In this document: one piece after another, positions 7,171-12,774 of the stretch
Numbering within the stretch: the first letter of the stretch is position 1
How the letters are laid out: the number at the start of each line of letters is the position of its first letter
NCBI GenBank assembly: GCA_021807845.1
Contig: JAKBCM010000024.1
Coordinates: 1-12,774, forward strand
Length of the DNA: 12,774 nt
Direction: 5' to 3'
DNA from: Pseudomonadota bacterium
GTDB lineage: Bacteria > Pseudomonadota > Gammaproteobacteria > Legionellales > Legionellaceae
Notes under the pieces: model-generated
What the model saw: the letters and a program-made list of their open reading frames with translations, nothing else
The model's database searches: none
What the model was told of the DNA's origin: nothing
Translations under genes and position numbers: made by a program

Positions 7171-7369
7171 TGCGCCCTTTGGTGAGATCATAGGGCGTTA
7201 ATTCAACTTTGACCTTATCACCCGTCAAAATGCGAATATAATTTTTACGCATGCGGCCCGAAATATGAGCTGTTACAATGTGTCCATTTTCAAGCTCAAC
7301 GCGAAACATGGTGTTTGGCAGAGTATCGATAACGGTACCTTGCATCTCAATATGATCTTCTTTGGCCAT
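7148..7369 (-). CDS. infA: Translation initiation factor IF-1
   Basis: A 73-residue S1-fold (OB-fold) protein nearly identical to E. coli IF-1, with [47 protein letters not shown] and the C-terminal YDLTKGRI. It binds the 30S A-site during initiation. An upstream in-frame ATG at 7411 would add 14 residues ([14 protein letters not shown]) not found in the family. The MAKED start at 7369, preceded by a GAGAG-type weak ribosome-binding site, is clearly right. Its 3' end overlaps the convergent lysR, leaving no room for a dedicated terminator. Confidence 0.97.
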   Translation of the reverse strand: MAKEDHIEMQGTVIDTLPNTMFRVELENGHIVTAHISGRMRKNYIRILTGDKVKVELTPYDLTKGRIIFRDKN

Positions 7370-7635
7370 AACTCTCTCAGGAATCAATTTACTAAGCCGC
7401 AAATAGTGCACTAAAAAACAGAAAATGGCAAATATCTGCGGGTTATGTGCTTAAGTAGACCGTATGCATTGGGCTACTTAAGCAGGTAATTTTGTAAAAA
7501 CAGCTACGATTAACCTAATATCGAAGCCCCTAATAGCAAATACATAGAGTGTTGCAATTGATCTATAGTGAACACTTTGAGATACCGTGACTCCCACGTC
7601 GTCATGAGCGTCTCATGTATCGGTGGTGCTTAAGG
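7370..7635. other. infA upstream region with two inverted repeats
   Basis: 266 bp holding the presumed infA promoter and the 3' flank of the deacetylase gene. It contains a perfect 10-bp-arm inverted repeat (7449-7483) and a smaller one, CATGAG-CGT-CTCATG (7603-7617), 19 bp after the deacetylase stop. Neither is followed by a U-run on the minus strand. I looked for a tRNA, because E. coli has serW beside infA, and saw none. Confidence 0.5.
7449..7483. repeat. Perfect 10-bp inverted repeat upstream of infA
   Basis: Arms GCTTAAGTAG (7449-7458) and CTACTTAAGC (7474-7483) match perfectly around a 15-base loop. It lies about 80 bp upstream of the infA start codon. With no U-tract on either side it does not look like an intrinsic terminator. 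It could be an operator, an RNA hairpin in the infA leader, or a trace of a mobile repeat. Confidence 0.55.
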
Positions 7636-8469
7636 TTAATCCCAAGCCATAAAATGGTCTACTCTGGCCACATCTTTCGTATCTTGTCTGTTCACGATAG
7701 GTGGTTTGATGGCTTCATCAGAGGCTTTTAAGGCTTCTTCTAAGCTTACAAACGTAAAGCCATTTTGTCGATATAGGTTAATGATGTCGGGTAGCACATA
7801 AGCATTGAGAAGATTAGCATGTATCAATAAGATTTGTGCTTGTGAAGACTTGTGGTTAAAGCGACTATGTTCTTCAGCTTTTAAAGTTTGTTTCCAAATA
7901 AAATCAAGATAACAAGGCTTTAACACTGTTAGAAATTGGCGTCTATCTTGCTCTGGAACGGCTAGTAAGAGTTGGTTAAACATAAAATCCTTGCTATCGA
8001 TGCTGATGGGCGCAATTTGATAGTTTTTGGAAGCCAAGTATTTCATGACTTGGTTTTTTTTATACCCATCTCCCATCACAAGGTAGGGATAGCGAAAGAA
8101 TTTAGGCTGAGTCAGAATAGGGGATAAAATTTTGTCAGCTGTTTCAATTTCTTGGATATAGGCATCAGCCCGCATCCTATTTAAATTGGCATGAGATAGG
8201 GTATGATTTCCAAGACCTAAACCCGCATCATGAAATTTTTGTAACATAGGCAAGTTTTCCGGCGTGACTTCCTTAGCGATAATGAATCCAGTCACAGGCA
8301 CGACCCCAGTTTTGATGGCATTGATGATCATCTCTAAATGAAAATTTTTACTTTCTCCAACGAATGGGAGATCGTCAATCGTGATGGCAAGTTCTCTATT
8401 TCCGGCGAAGCTCGTGTTTGTATATAGAACAGCAGCAATTAAGATGAAAAATAAGTGTTTGATAAGCAT
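7636..8469 (-). CDS. Exported polysaccharide deacetylase, NodB-homology domain
   Basis: 277 residues from the chosen start. A signal peptide (MLIKHLFFILIAAVLYTNTSFA, cleavage likely after SFA) precedes a NodB domain that looks complete. TIDD at 30-33 gives the catalytic and metal Asp residues; HTLSH at 89-93 gives the two metal His residues. RYPY (126-129) is the substrate-groove motif and LIHAN, with His217, supplies the late catalytic His. Such enzymes remove N- or O-acetyl groups from chitin-, peptidoglycan- or exopolysaccharide-type substrates; the substrate here is unknown. Upstream ATGs at 8514 and 8490 are in frame, but none of the three has a clear ribosome-binding site. I chose 8469 because it puts the signal peptide at the N-terminus. 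It follows the ThDP-enzyme gene on the same strand and may be co-transcribed. Confidence 0.85.
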   Translation of the reverse strand: MLIKHLFFILIAAVLYTNTSFAGNRELAITIDDLPFVGESKNFHLEMIINAIKTGVVPVTGFIIAKEVTPENLPMLQKFHDAGLGLGNHTLSHANLNRMRADAYIQEIETADKILSPILTQPKFFRYPYLVMGDGYKKNQVMKYLASKNYQIAPISIDSKDFMFNQLLLAVPEQDRRQFLTVLKPCYLDFIWKQTLKAEEHSRFNHKSSQAQILLIHANLLNAYVLPDIINLYRQNGFTFVSLEEALKASDEAIKPPIVNRQDTKDVARVDHFMAWD

Positions 8470-8568
8470 TAAGTACGTGTTCGTAACCATTAGAATGTAC
8501 AAATAATAACACATGAGTCAAGCAGAGCACAGCAATGACGGCTAAAACGTAGGAGAAATTTGCACGGG

Positions 8569-10203
8569 TCAACGCCGGTTGATGAGAATAAACGTAGGTC
8601 CTTGATGTGCAAAATCATTTTTTAAACAATCAGAAACATCTTTAGAATGATTGCATTCATCAATTCTTGCCCCAAAACCAGAAGCTATAGAAGCTATATT
8701 GACTTCTGGGTTATTAAAATCCAAACCAATAAAATTGGCTTGATCAAACGCTATATTTTTTTCAATACACCACAAATCCTTTAGAATTCGATACTCATGA
8801 TTGATAAAACAAATGAAAATGACTGGAATTTTATGTTTTGCTGCTGTCCAAATGCTATGGATAGAAAATAAACTACCCCCATCTCCAACAAAACAAATCG
8901 CATGAGAAGAGGTAGCCAATGCAATTCCAACTGCTAAGGGCATTGCCCAGCCTAGACCACCTCCACGGGGTGAAAAGTGGACATTCATAAAATTTAATTT
9001 GATTGCAATATCTTGAACAATAGAATCTTCTGCAGAGCCCTCCGTGACCAAATGCAATGTTCTATCTAATTGTTGGAGTAGTTCCAAGAGAACTTGATCA
9101 GTTGGATCTCTGTCTGAAGCAGCATACATGTTTTGTAGCGCTTTGAGATCAGTAGAGGGTTTGGTCAGTGGTGTGTGAAGAGTAAGTTGCGCGCCTAATG
9201 CTGTCAAAATGGTTCGTAAGGTTGCCTTCAAATGACCACAAACAGCAATATCAACGGGGTAATCAAATCCCAGTTGATTAGCAACGGGAGAAATATGAAT
9301 CATTTTCAATGTAGGCGGTAAGGCCTGTTCTCCCGTATATAAAAAAGTATCTATTTTTTCACCGAGCAATAGCAATGTATCGTATTGAGAAAGAATGTGT
9401 CGGATCTCCGCTGTGGTGACTGGGAGTTGTCCACGATAATTAGGGCTCTGTGGATTGACGACCCCTTCGACATGAAACGCTGCCGAATAGATATCCCCAT
9501 GGAGATGTTGTGCCAAGAGACTTAGTTCATCTATGGCTCCACATGCCCCCACAGCATAATCTGCAATGATAACCAACTTCCCAGTTGGTACGTTCATGAG
9601 CGCGGTTAAGACATCTTGTAACGATTCAGGAACACAATCATCAATTATTTTCGTATGTCGAAAAGAAATCTCTTGATGAGTTTCTAAATTCATAATATTC
9701 ATGGGAATAGATAAAAATACGGGTTTTTTAGGTTCAAGGGTTGCTTGGACATAGCAACGTTGTAAAGCGATATGAAGATCGTCAATCCGAGCAACTTCAT
9801 AAGCATATTTTGTTGTGGTTTTCGCTAACTCTGTGTTCGATGCTGCTAATACCGGATTATGTATTAAAAATCTTGTATCTTGTTGCCCTGCAATGACTAA
9901 GAGCCCAATACCTGAATCGTAAGCATTTTTCATATTAAAAAGCGCATTTGCCAATCCAGGAAAAGTGTGTATATTCACAACGGCGGGTTTCTTGGTGATG
10001 AGAGCATAACCTGCTGCAATTCCAGTCGCAGAAGACTCGTGCAAAGAGAGAATATATTCTGTTTTTGAGCCCGACAAGGCCGAGAGGAAAGTCGTTTCTG
10101 TGGTCCCTGGATTGCCAAATACATAAGAAATTTGGTTGATCTCTAAAAATTGCCTTAAAATGGCCCCACCAGAGATGCTACATTTATGCTTAGTCCGTTC
10201 CAA
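8569..10203 (-). CDS. ThDP-dependent 2-oxoacid decarboxylase-like enzyme (benzoylformate decarboxylase / acetolactate synthase superfamily)
   Basis: 544 residues with the full three-domain ThDP architecture. The PYR domain at about 10-175 has VFGNPGTTE and the catalytic Glu56 (LHESSATGIAAGYA). A central domain spans about 190-340. The PP domain at about 365-544 has the cofactor motif starting at GDG (440-442). By eye it aligns best with benzoylformate decarboxylase. Glu56 and His79 match E47 and H70, while Leu288 falls where that enzyme has His281. The usual NN closing the ThDP motif is Ile467-Asn468. It may therefore decarboxylate or carboligate a 2-oxoacid different from benzoylformate. The start is TTG at 10203, preceded by AGGAG at six bases; no ATG gives a complete PYR domain. 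The nearest same-strand gene downstream is the deacetylase, 54 bp away. Confidence 0.85.
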   Translation of the reverse strand: MERTKHKCSISGGAILRQFLEINQISYVFGNPGTTETTFLSALSGSKTEYILSLHESSATGIAAGYALITKKPAVVNIHTFPGLANALFNMKNAYDSGIGLLVIAGQQDTRFLIHNPVLAASNTELAKTTTKYAYEVARIDDLHIALQRCYVQATLEPKKPVFLSIPMNIMNLETHQEISFRHTKIIDDCVPESLQDVLTALMNVPTGKLVIIADYAVGACGAIDELSLLAQHLHGDIYSAAFHVEGVVNPQSPNYRGQLPVTTAEIRHILSQYDTLLLLGEKIDTFLYTGEQALPPTLKMIHISPVANQLGFDYPVDIAVCGHLKATLRTILTALGAQLTLHTPLTKPSTDLKALQNMYAASDRDPTDQVLLELLQQLDRTLHLVTEGSAEDSIVQDIAIKLNFMNVHFSPRGGGLGWAMPLAVGIALATSSHAICFVGDGGSLFSIHSIWTAAKHKIPVIFICFINHEYRILKDLWCIEKNIAFDQANFIGLDFNNPEVNIASIASGFGARIDECNHSKDVSDCLKNDFAHQGPTFILINRR

Positions 10204-10220
10204 TTTATGCTCCTAGCGGA

Positions 10221-10233
10221 TGTGTTGACCATT
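10221..10233 (+). repeat. 13-bp direct repeat, left copy (TGTGTTGACCATT)
   Basis: Identical to 12442-12454 in the same orientation; both copies follow a CTAG-containing stretch. The two copies bracket the two unknown genes and the MITE. It could be a remnant of a mobile-element end or a recombination site. Confidence 0.4.
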
Positions 10234-10288
10234 GCTTCCCAGCTTCTACCTACCATGGCTTGTGTCTGAGCGTGCCACACAAAATTTA

Positions 10289-10325
10289 GCAACTTCTCAA
10301 TAACTCCGGGAAACGTCATTCCGGA
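10289..10325 (+). repeat. Diverged left-end fragment of the MITE found at 12222
   Basis: Aligns without gaps to the first 37 bases of the full element at 12222-12258 with 30 of 37 identities, including AACTTCTCAATAAC and GGAAACGTCAT. No matching right end follows, so it is a solo end or a truncated copy. Its differences create a separate small hairpin (ACTCCGG 10303-10309 with CCGGAGT 10321-10327). It lies about 30 bp beyond the stop codon of the 458-residue unknown gene. Confidence 0.6.
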
Positions 10326-10357
10326 GTGGCACTAAGACTTGTTTCTAATCTAATCGT

Positions 10358-11734
10358 TTAAGATGCTGTTAGCGTAACAGCACTTTCGTCTTCGGTCTCT
10401 ATTTTTGGTGCAAAGGGGTGTTTGCTGTGTTGAAAAGCAGTATAGTCCGCATGCATCTTTGCATAGTCGATTTCCTCTTGGAAAAAGCGATACAATTGAT
10501 GGCCTGCAACCAATCCGGAGGTGGTTATCAAGGCCACACCGATGGGATTACTAAAGAATGCGCAAGCCGCAATTAAGATGAGGAGACAAACAAGAGCGCT
10601 ACGCATATAGATGCTTTCATAGGCTCGCAACATAAAATGATAATCTACTCTTTCAGGCGTCAATGTTAGCGTAGCAACGTTCAGAGTTGTTTCAGCGTGC
10701 ACCACTTTTTCAGTTAAAGCATGAGGTAATTTGTTTTCATGAGATAGGCTAAACTTCTCATAAAGACTTTGTACGCGTGTGAGCTGCTCAGTTAATCGCT
10801 CCTTATGAATCTGTCCAGTGGCGGTGTTTTCCAACTCGGCAATTTTACGCAGCAGCTGGATCTCCGTCTTTCTGATTCGAGTTAGCATGTTTTTGATGAT
10901 TTGATGTCTGTCTTCAGTCGCTCGGAGTTCATTACGAGTGATTGGCTGATTTTCTTGTACAGGAGTCGCCCAAAGCAACTTATTTTTTTCACCCCATTTG
11001 CGGTTGTAAAATACTCTTCCTGTTCTTTTCGATATTTCTTTTTCAGGCTCACCTGTACTGACTAATCTCATGGGAGTCAGCTCCACACCACAAAAGCGTG
11101 GGAAAGCACGTGTGGTGATGTGACCTAACACATCGGTTTTTGTTGCTTCATTAATGATGTTTGTTTCTAATAACAGATCAAGCGCATAATTTTTACAAGC
11201 ATACGAGTCACTACTATCAAACCCATTACTGTTGAGTGTCATGGTGATGTGAAAAGGTTTTAGGCGTGGGGCACGCTCTTGTAATTCAGCCAAAGATTTT
11301 TCTTTGATAAAGCGTGTGTAGCCATTTGCCCAAACGCCCTCATTGTGTAAGAGTAGATTTAATTCGGCAATAGCTTTTTGTTCGTCTTTTATTTTTTCAG
11401 TACAAAGAGATTTGAGTTGTTCGAATTGTTCTTTTGTTGCAGAAAAACTAACCCCATGTAGGCCATTTCCATCCAGATCACGCATATATTCTTGTTTTAA
11501 AATCCCATGGCTATCTTGCAAGTCGACTCGAAAACCAAGTACATATTTGTATGCCTTGATGAAGGGATTGGTTGTGGTGCTGGGTTGGCTGTAAAAGCCA
11601 ACTGAATCAATGACTTGGACTGGCGATTTTTCTGATTCTTGCGTAGATAAGAGCAAACAAGCATGCCAAAAGGGGTTCGCACCTGCCTCACCATCCATCA
11701 CACAATAAGTTGCATAGTATTTAGGATAACTCAT
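10358..11734 (-). CDS. Unknown protein with C-terminal membrane hairpin; candidate secreted effector
   Basis: I do not recognise this 458-residue protein. The N-terminal half (about 1-225) is soluble and holds a His at 24 in FWHACLLLS and a Cys at 180 in SYACKNYALDLL. The order His first, Cys later, with a Cys at the start of a helix, recalls permuted papain-fold (LRAT/PPPDE-like) enzymes, but this is a hypothesis. Residues about 270-330 are charged and probably coiled-coil. Two hydrophobic segments (about 379-395 and 397-411) form a likely membrane hairpin. The tail ends in an acidic patch ETEDES and then AVTLTAS, like the E-block plus small/hydrophobic C-terminus of Dot/Icm effectors. AAGGGA eight bases upstream supports the start. 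It follows the 133-residue gene by 29 bp, so the two form one unit. Confidence 0.75.
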   Translation of the reverse strand: MSYPKYYATYCVMDGEAGANPFWHACLLLSTQESEKSPVQVIDSVGFYSQPSTTTNPFIKAYKYVLGFRVDLQDSHGILKQEYMRDLDGNGLHGVSFSATKEQFEQLKSLCTEKIKDEQKAIAELNLLLHNEGVWANGYTRFIKEKSLAELQERAPRLKPFHITMTLNSNGFDSSDSYACKNYALDLLLETNIINEATKTDVLGHITTRAFPRFCGVELTPMRLVSTGEPEKEISKRTGRVFYNRKWGEKNKLLWATPVQENQPITRNELRATEDRHQIIKNMLTRIRKTEIQLLRKIAELENTATGQIHKERLTEQLTRVQSLYEKFSLSHENKLPHALTEKVVHAETTLNVATLTLTPERVDYHFMLRAYESIYMRSALVCLLILIAACAFFSNPIGVALITTSGLVAGHQLYRFFQEEIDYAKMHADYTAFQHSKHPFAPKIETEDESAVTLTAS

Positions 11735-11763
11735 TCATAATTCCCTTGTATGTTTAAATGTGA

Positions 11764-12165
11764 TTAGTTCATATGCGGTGATGGAGGTGGCGCGCTGCTT
11801 TCAACTTCTGTTTTTAAAGAAGTGATGGTATTGATGGCATGAGAGAGCGCATCTAGAACAAATATAGGCATTGGGGTATCTAAATAACCAGCGGTTGCAA
11901 TTTCCCAAATGGCGCCGATTCGCATGAGATTCAATGTGGCTGAACTGATATTCAACCATACATTCGCTTGTTCTTGTAAACTGAATAGGGTGAACAAATG
12001 AATAAAAGCATCCGCGCCTTCAGTGGACCAAGTGGCATCCGGATTATTGATGAGGTCCTGTGTAGCAAGACATAAAGCTACTAAATTATAAGCTTGTACC
12101 CCAAAACGCCAACCGCTTTTCATATTAAAGGGATTTATTCTTTTAAAAAAACCTGAATCTAACAT
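11764..12165 (-). CDS. Small hydrophobic protein of unknown function
   Basis: An unrecognised 133-residue protein with several amphipathic or hydrophobic stretches (about 24-35, 52-65, 77-92 and 100-115) and a Pro/Ser-rich tail (SSAPPPSPHMN). There is no signal peptide; the N-terminus (MLDSGFFKRINPF) is basic and polar. The helices could pack as a small soluble bundle or associate with a membrane. GGGGGAT about nine bases before the ATG is a plausible ribosome-binding site. It is the first gene of a pair with the 458-residue effector-like gene, and may be its partner or chaperone, but nothing in the sequence proves that. The MITE ends 56 bp upstream of its start codon, so its promoter may lie in or be altered by the element. 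Confidence 0.65.
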   Translation of the reverse strand: MLDSGFFKRINPFNMKSGWRFGVQAYNLVALCLATQDLINNPDATWSTEGADAFIHLFTLFSLQEQANVWLNISSATLNLMRIGAIWEIATAGYLDTPMPIFVLDALSHAINTITSLKTEVESSAPPPSPHMN

Positions 12166-12213
12166 TTCAATTTATCCCCCATGCTCTGTAACTGTTTAGT
12201 CATTAGTTAGGCA

Positions 12214-12221
12214 GTTATTTT
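12214..12221 (+). repeat. Left target-site duplication of the MITE (GTTATTTT)
   Basis: GTTATTTT directly abuts the left terminal inverted repeat and recurs exactly at 12357-12364 against the right terminal repeat. This 8-bp direct repeat is the footprint expected from a transposition event. Confidence 0.8.
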
Positions 12222-12356
12222 GTAACTTCTCAATAACCTTAGGAAACGTCATCCCGAACAGAGTGAGGGATCTCCTGGAAGTAGCCCTATGCCTGGTTCG
12301 GAGATCCCTCACTCCGTTCGGGATGACGGATTTTCTCGAATTTATTGAGAAGTTAC
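12222..12356 (+). mobile_element. 135-bp palindromic MITE with 15-bp terminal inverted repeats
   Basis: Terminal repeats GTAACTTCTCAATAA (12222-12236) and TTATTGAGAAGTTAC (12342-12356) are perfect inverted copies. Inside lies a second pair of 29-base arms (12247-12275 and 12300-12328) with one mismatch around a 24-base loop, so the whole element can fold into a long hairpin. It has no coding capacity. The 8-bp target duplication and the GTAA termini resemble the IS66 family, so it may be moved in trans by such a transposase. Both ends carry an outward TTGAGA that could act as a -35 hexamer for flanking genes. Confidence 0.85.
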
Positions 12357-12364
12357 GTTATTTT
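12357..12364 (+). repeat. Right target-site duplication of the MITE (GTTATTTT)
   Basis: An exact copy of 12214-12221 immediately after the right terminal inverted repeat. The lack of any mismatch suggests a fairly recent insertion. Confidence 0.8.
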
Positions 12365-12441
12365 GTTGTTGGTATGAATTGGGTATTAAACATTCTTTAT
12401 GTTAACTTGTAAATCATTTTTTTCACGCTTTGAGTCTAGGG

Positions 12442-12454
12442 TGTGTTGACCATT
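12442..12454 (+). repeat. 13-bp direct repeat, right copy (TGTGTTGACCATT)
   Basis: Same sequence and orientation as 10221-10233. Similarity before the repeat (a CTAG stretch) and loosely after it suggests that both come from one longer, decayed sequence. Confidence 0.4.
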
Positions 12455-12523
12455 CATTTCTCGACATCCTCAAAAGTGCCGACGTACTGCGGCTTATCAC
12501 TGAAGAGATCCTCACAAAATTTA

Positions 12524-12564
12524 AACACTTACGTACCGTGCTTTATGCGCGGTACGTAAGTGTT
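12524..12564 (-). terminator. Intrinsic terminator of trxB
   Basis: Perfect 15-bp arms AACACTTACGTACCG (12524-12538) and CGGTACGTAAGTGTT (12550-12564), extendable inward by about three pairs, enclose a short loop. On the minus strand the hairpin is followed by TTTAAATTTT. It lies 19 bp after the trxB stop codon, so it fits a Rho-independent terminator for leftward transcription. Confidence 0.85.
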
Positions 12565-12583
12565 ATAGAGCAATTAACATATC

Positions 12584-12774
<191 letters not shown>

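Larger units (their letters stand above)
12166..12583. other. 418-bp intergenic region: MITE, direct-repeat copy and trxB terminator
   Basis: The gap between trxB and the unknown gene pair holds a complete MITE with target duplications (12214-12364), the right copy of the 13-bp direct repeat (12442-12454) and the trxB terminator hairpin (12524-12564). The remaining AT-rich sequence (12365-12441) shows nothing I recognise. A plus-strand open frame from 12430 crosses antisense into trxB and is not a gene. Confidence 0.7.

Noticed and set aside
7370..7411. 14-residue upstream extension of infA
   Set aside because: IF-1 homologues start at MAKED; the extension resembles no family N-terminus.
7603..7617. 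Hairpin CATGAG-CGT-CTCATG as a terminator of the deacetylase gene
   Set aside because: The stem is short and no U-tract follows on the minus strand.

Overview
The window looks like the chromosome of a moderately AT-rich gammaproteobacterium, most plausibly of the order Legionellales (Legionella/Coxiella type). IF-1, PmbA/TldE and the TrxB C-terminus are close to their E. coli counterparts by eye, and NrdA has the two ATP-cone arrangement known from Pseudomonas-like NrdA. Isonitrile synthase gene pairs are known from Legionella, and one protein here has features expected of a Dot/Icm-type effector. The genus assignment is inference.

Layout. (1) 1-3076, housekeeping: the 5' part of nrdA (minus), with tandem NrdR boxes and a perfect DnaA box upstream; a membrane-anchored phosphodiester glycosidase (NAGPA) family gene (minus); and the divergent pmbA/tldE (plus). 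(2) 3248-7170, a compact isocyanide (isonitrile) natural-product locus: a PvcA-type isonitrile synthase, a PvcB-type Fe(II)/2-oxoglutarate oxygenase and a cytochrome P450 in one overlapping operon (minus), with a divergent LysR regulator across a 97-bp intergenic region that holds a perfect palindrome. (3) 7148-7369, infA, whose 3' end overlaps the lysR 3' end by 23 bp. (4) 7636-12165, an accessory block (all minus): a NodB-type polysaccharide deacetylase, a benzoylformate-decarboxylase-like ThDP enzyme with a TTG start, and a two-gene unit of unknown proteins, the larger of which is effector-like. The unknown pair is bracketed by related short repeats, including a 135-bp MITE with 15-bp terminal inverted repeats and 8-bp target-site duplications. 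(5) 12584-12774, the 3' end of trxB (minus) with a strong terminator.

How it fits together. PvcA is expected to turn the amino group of Tyr or Trp into an isonitrile. PvcB would then oxidatively decarboxylate or desaturate the side chain, and the P450 would tailor the product; LysR would control the operon. The P450 lacks the usual acidic residue of the I-helix acid/alcohol pair, so its chemistry may be unusual. In E. coli, infA and trxB lie in one neighbourhood (infA-aat-cydC-cydD-trxB). Finding about 5 kb of accessory genes with mobile-element traces between them here suggests an insertion or replacement hotspot.
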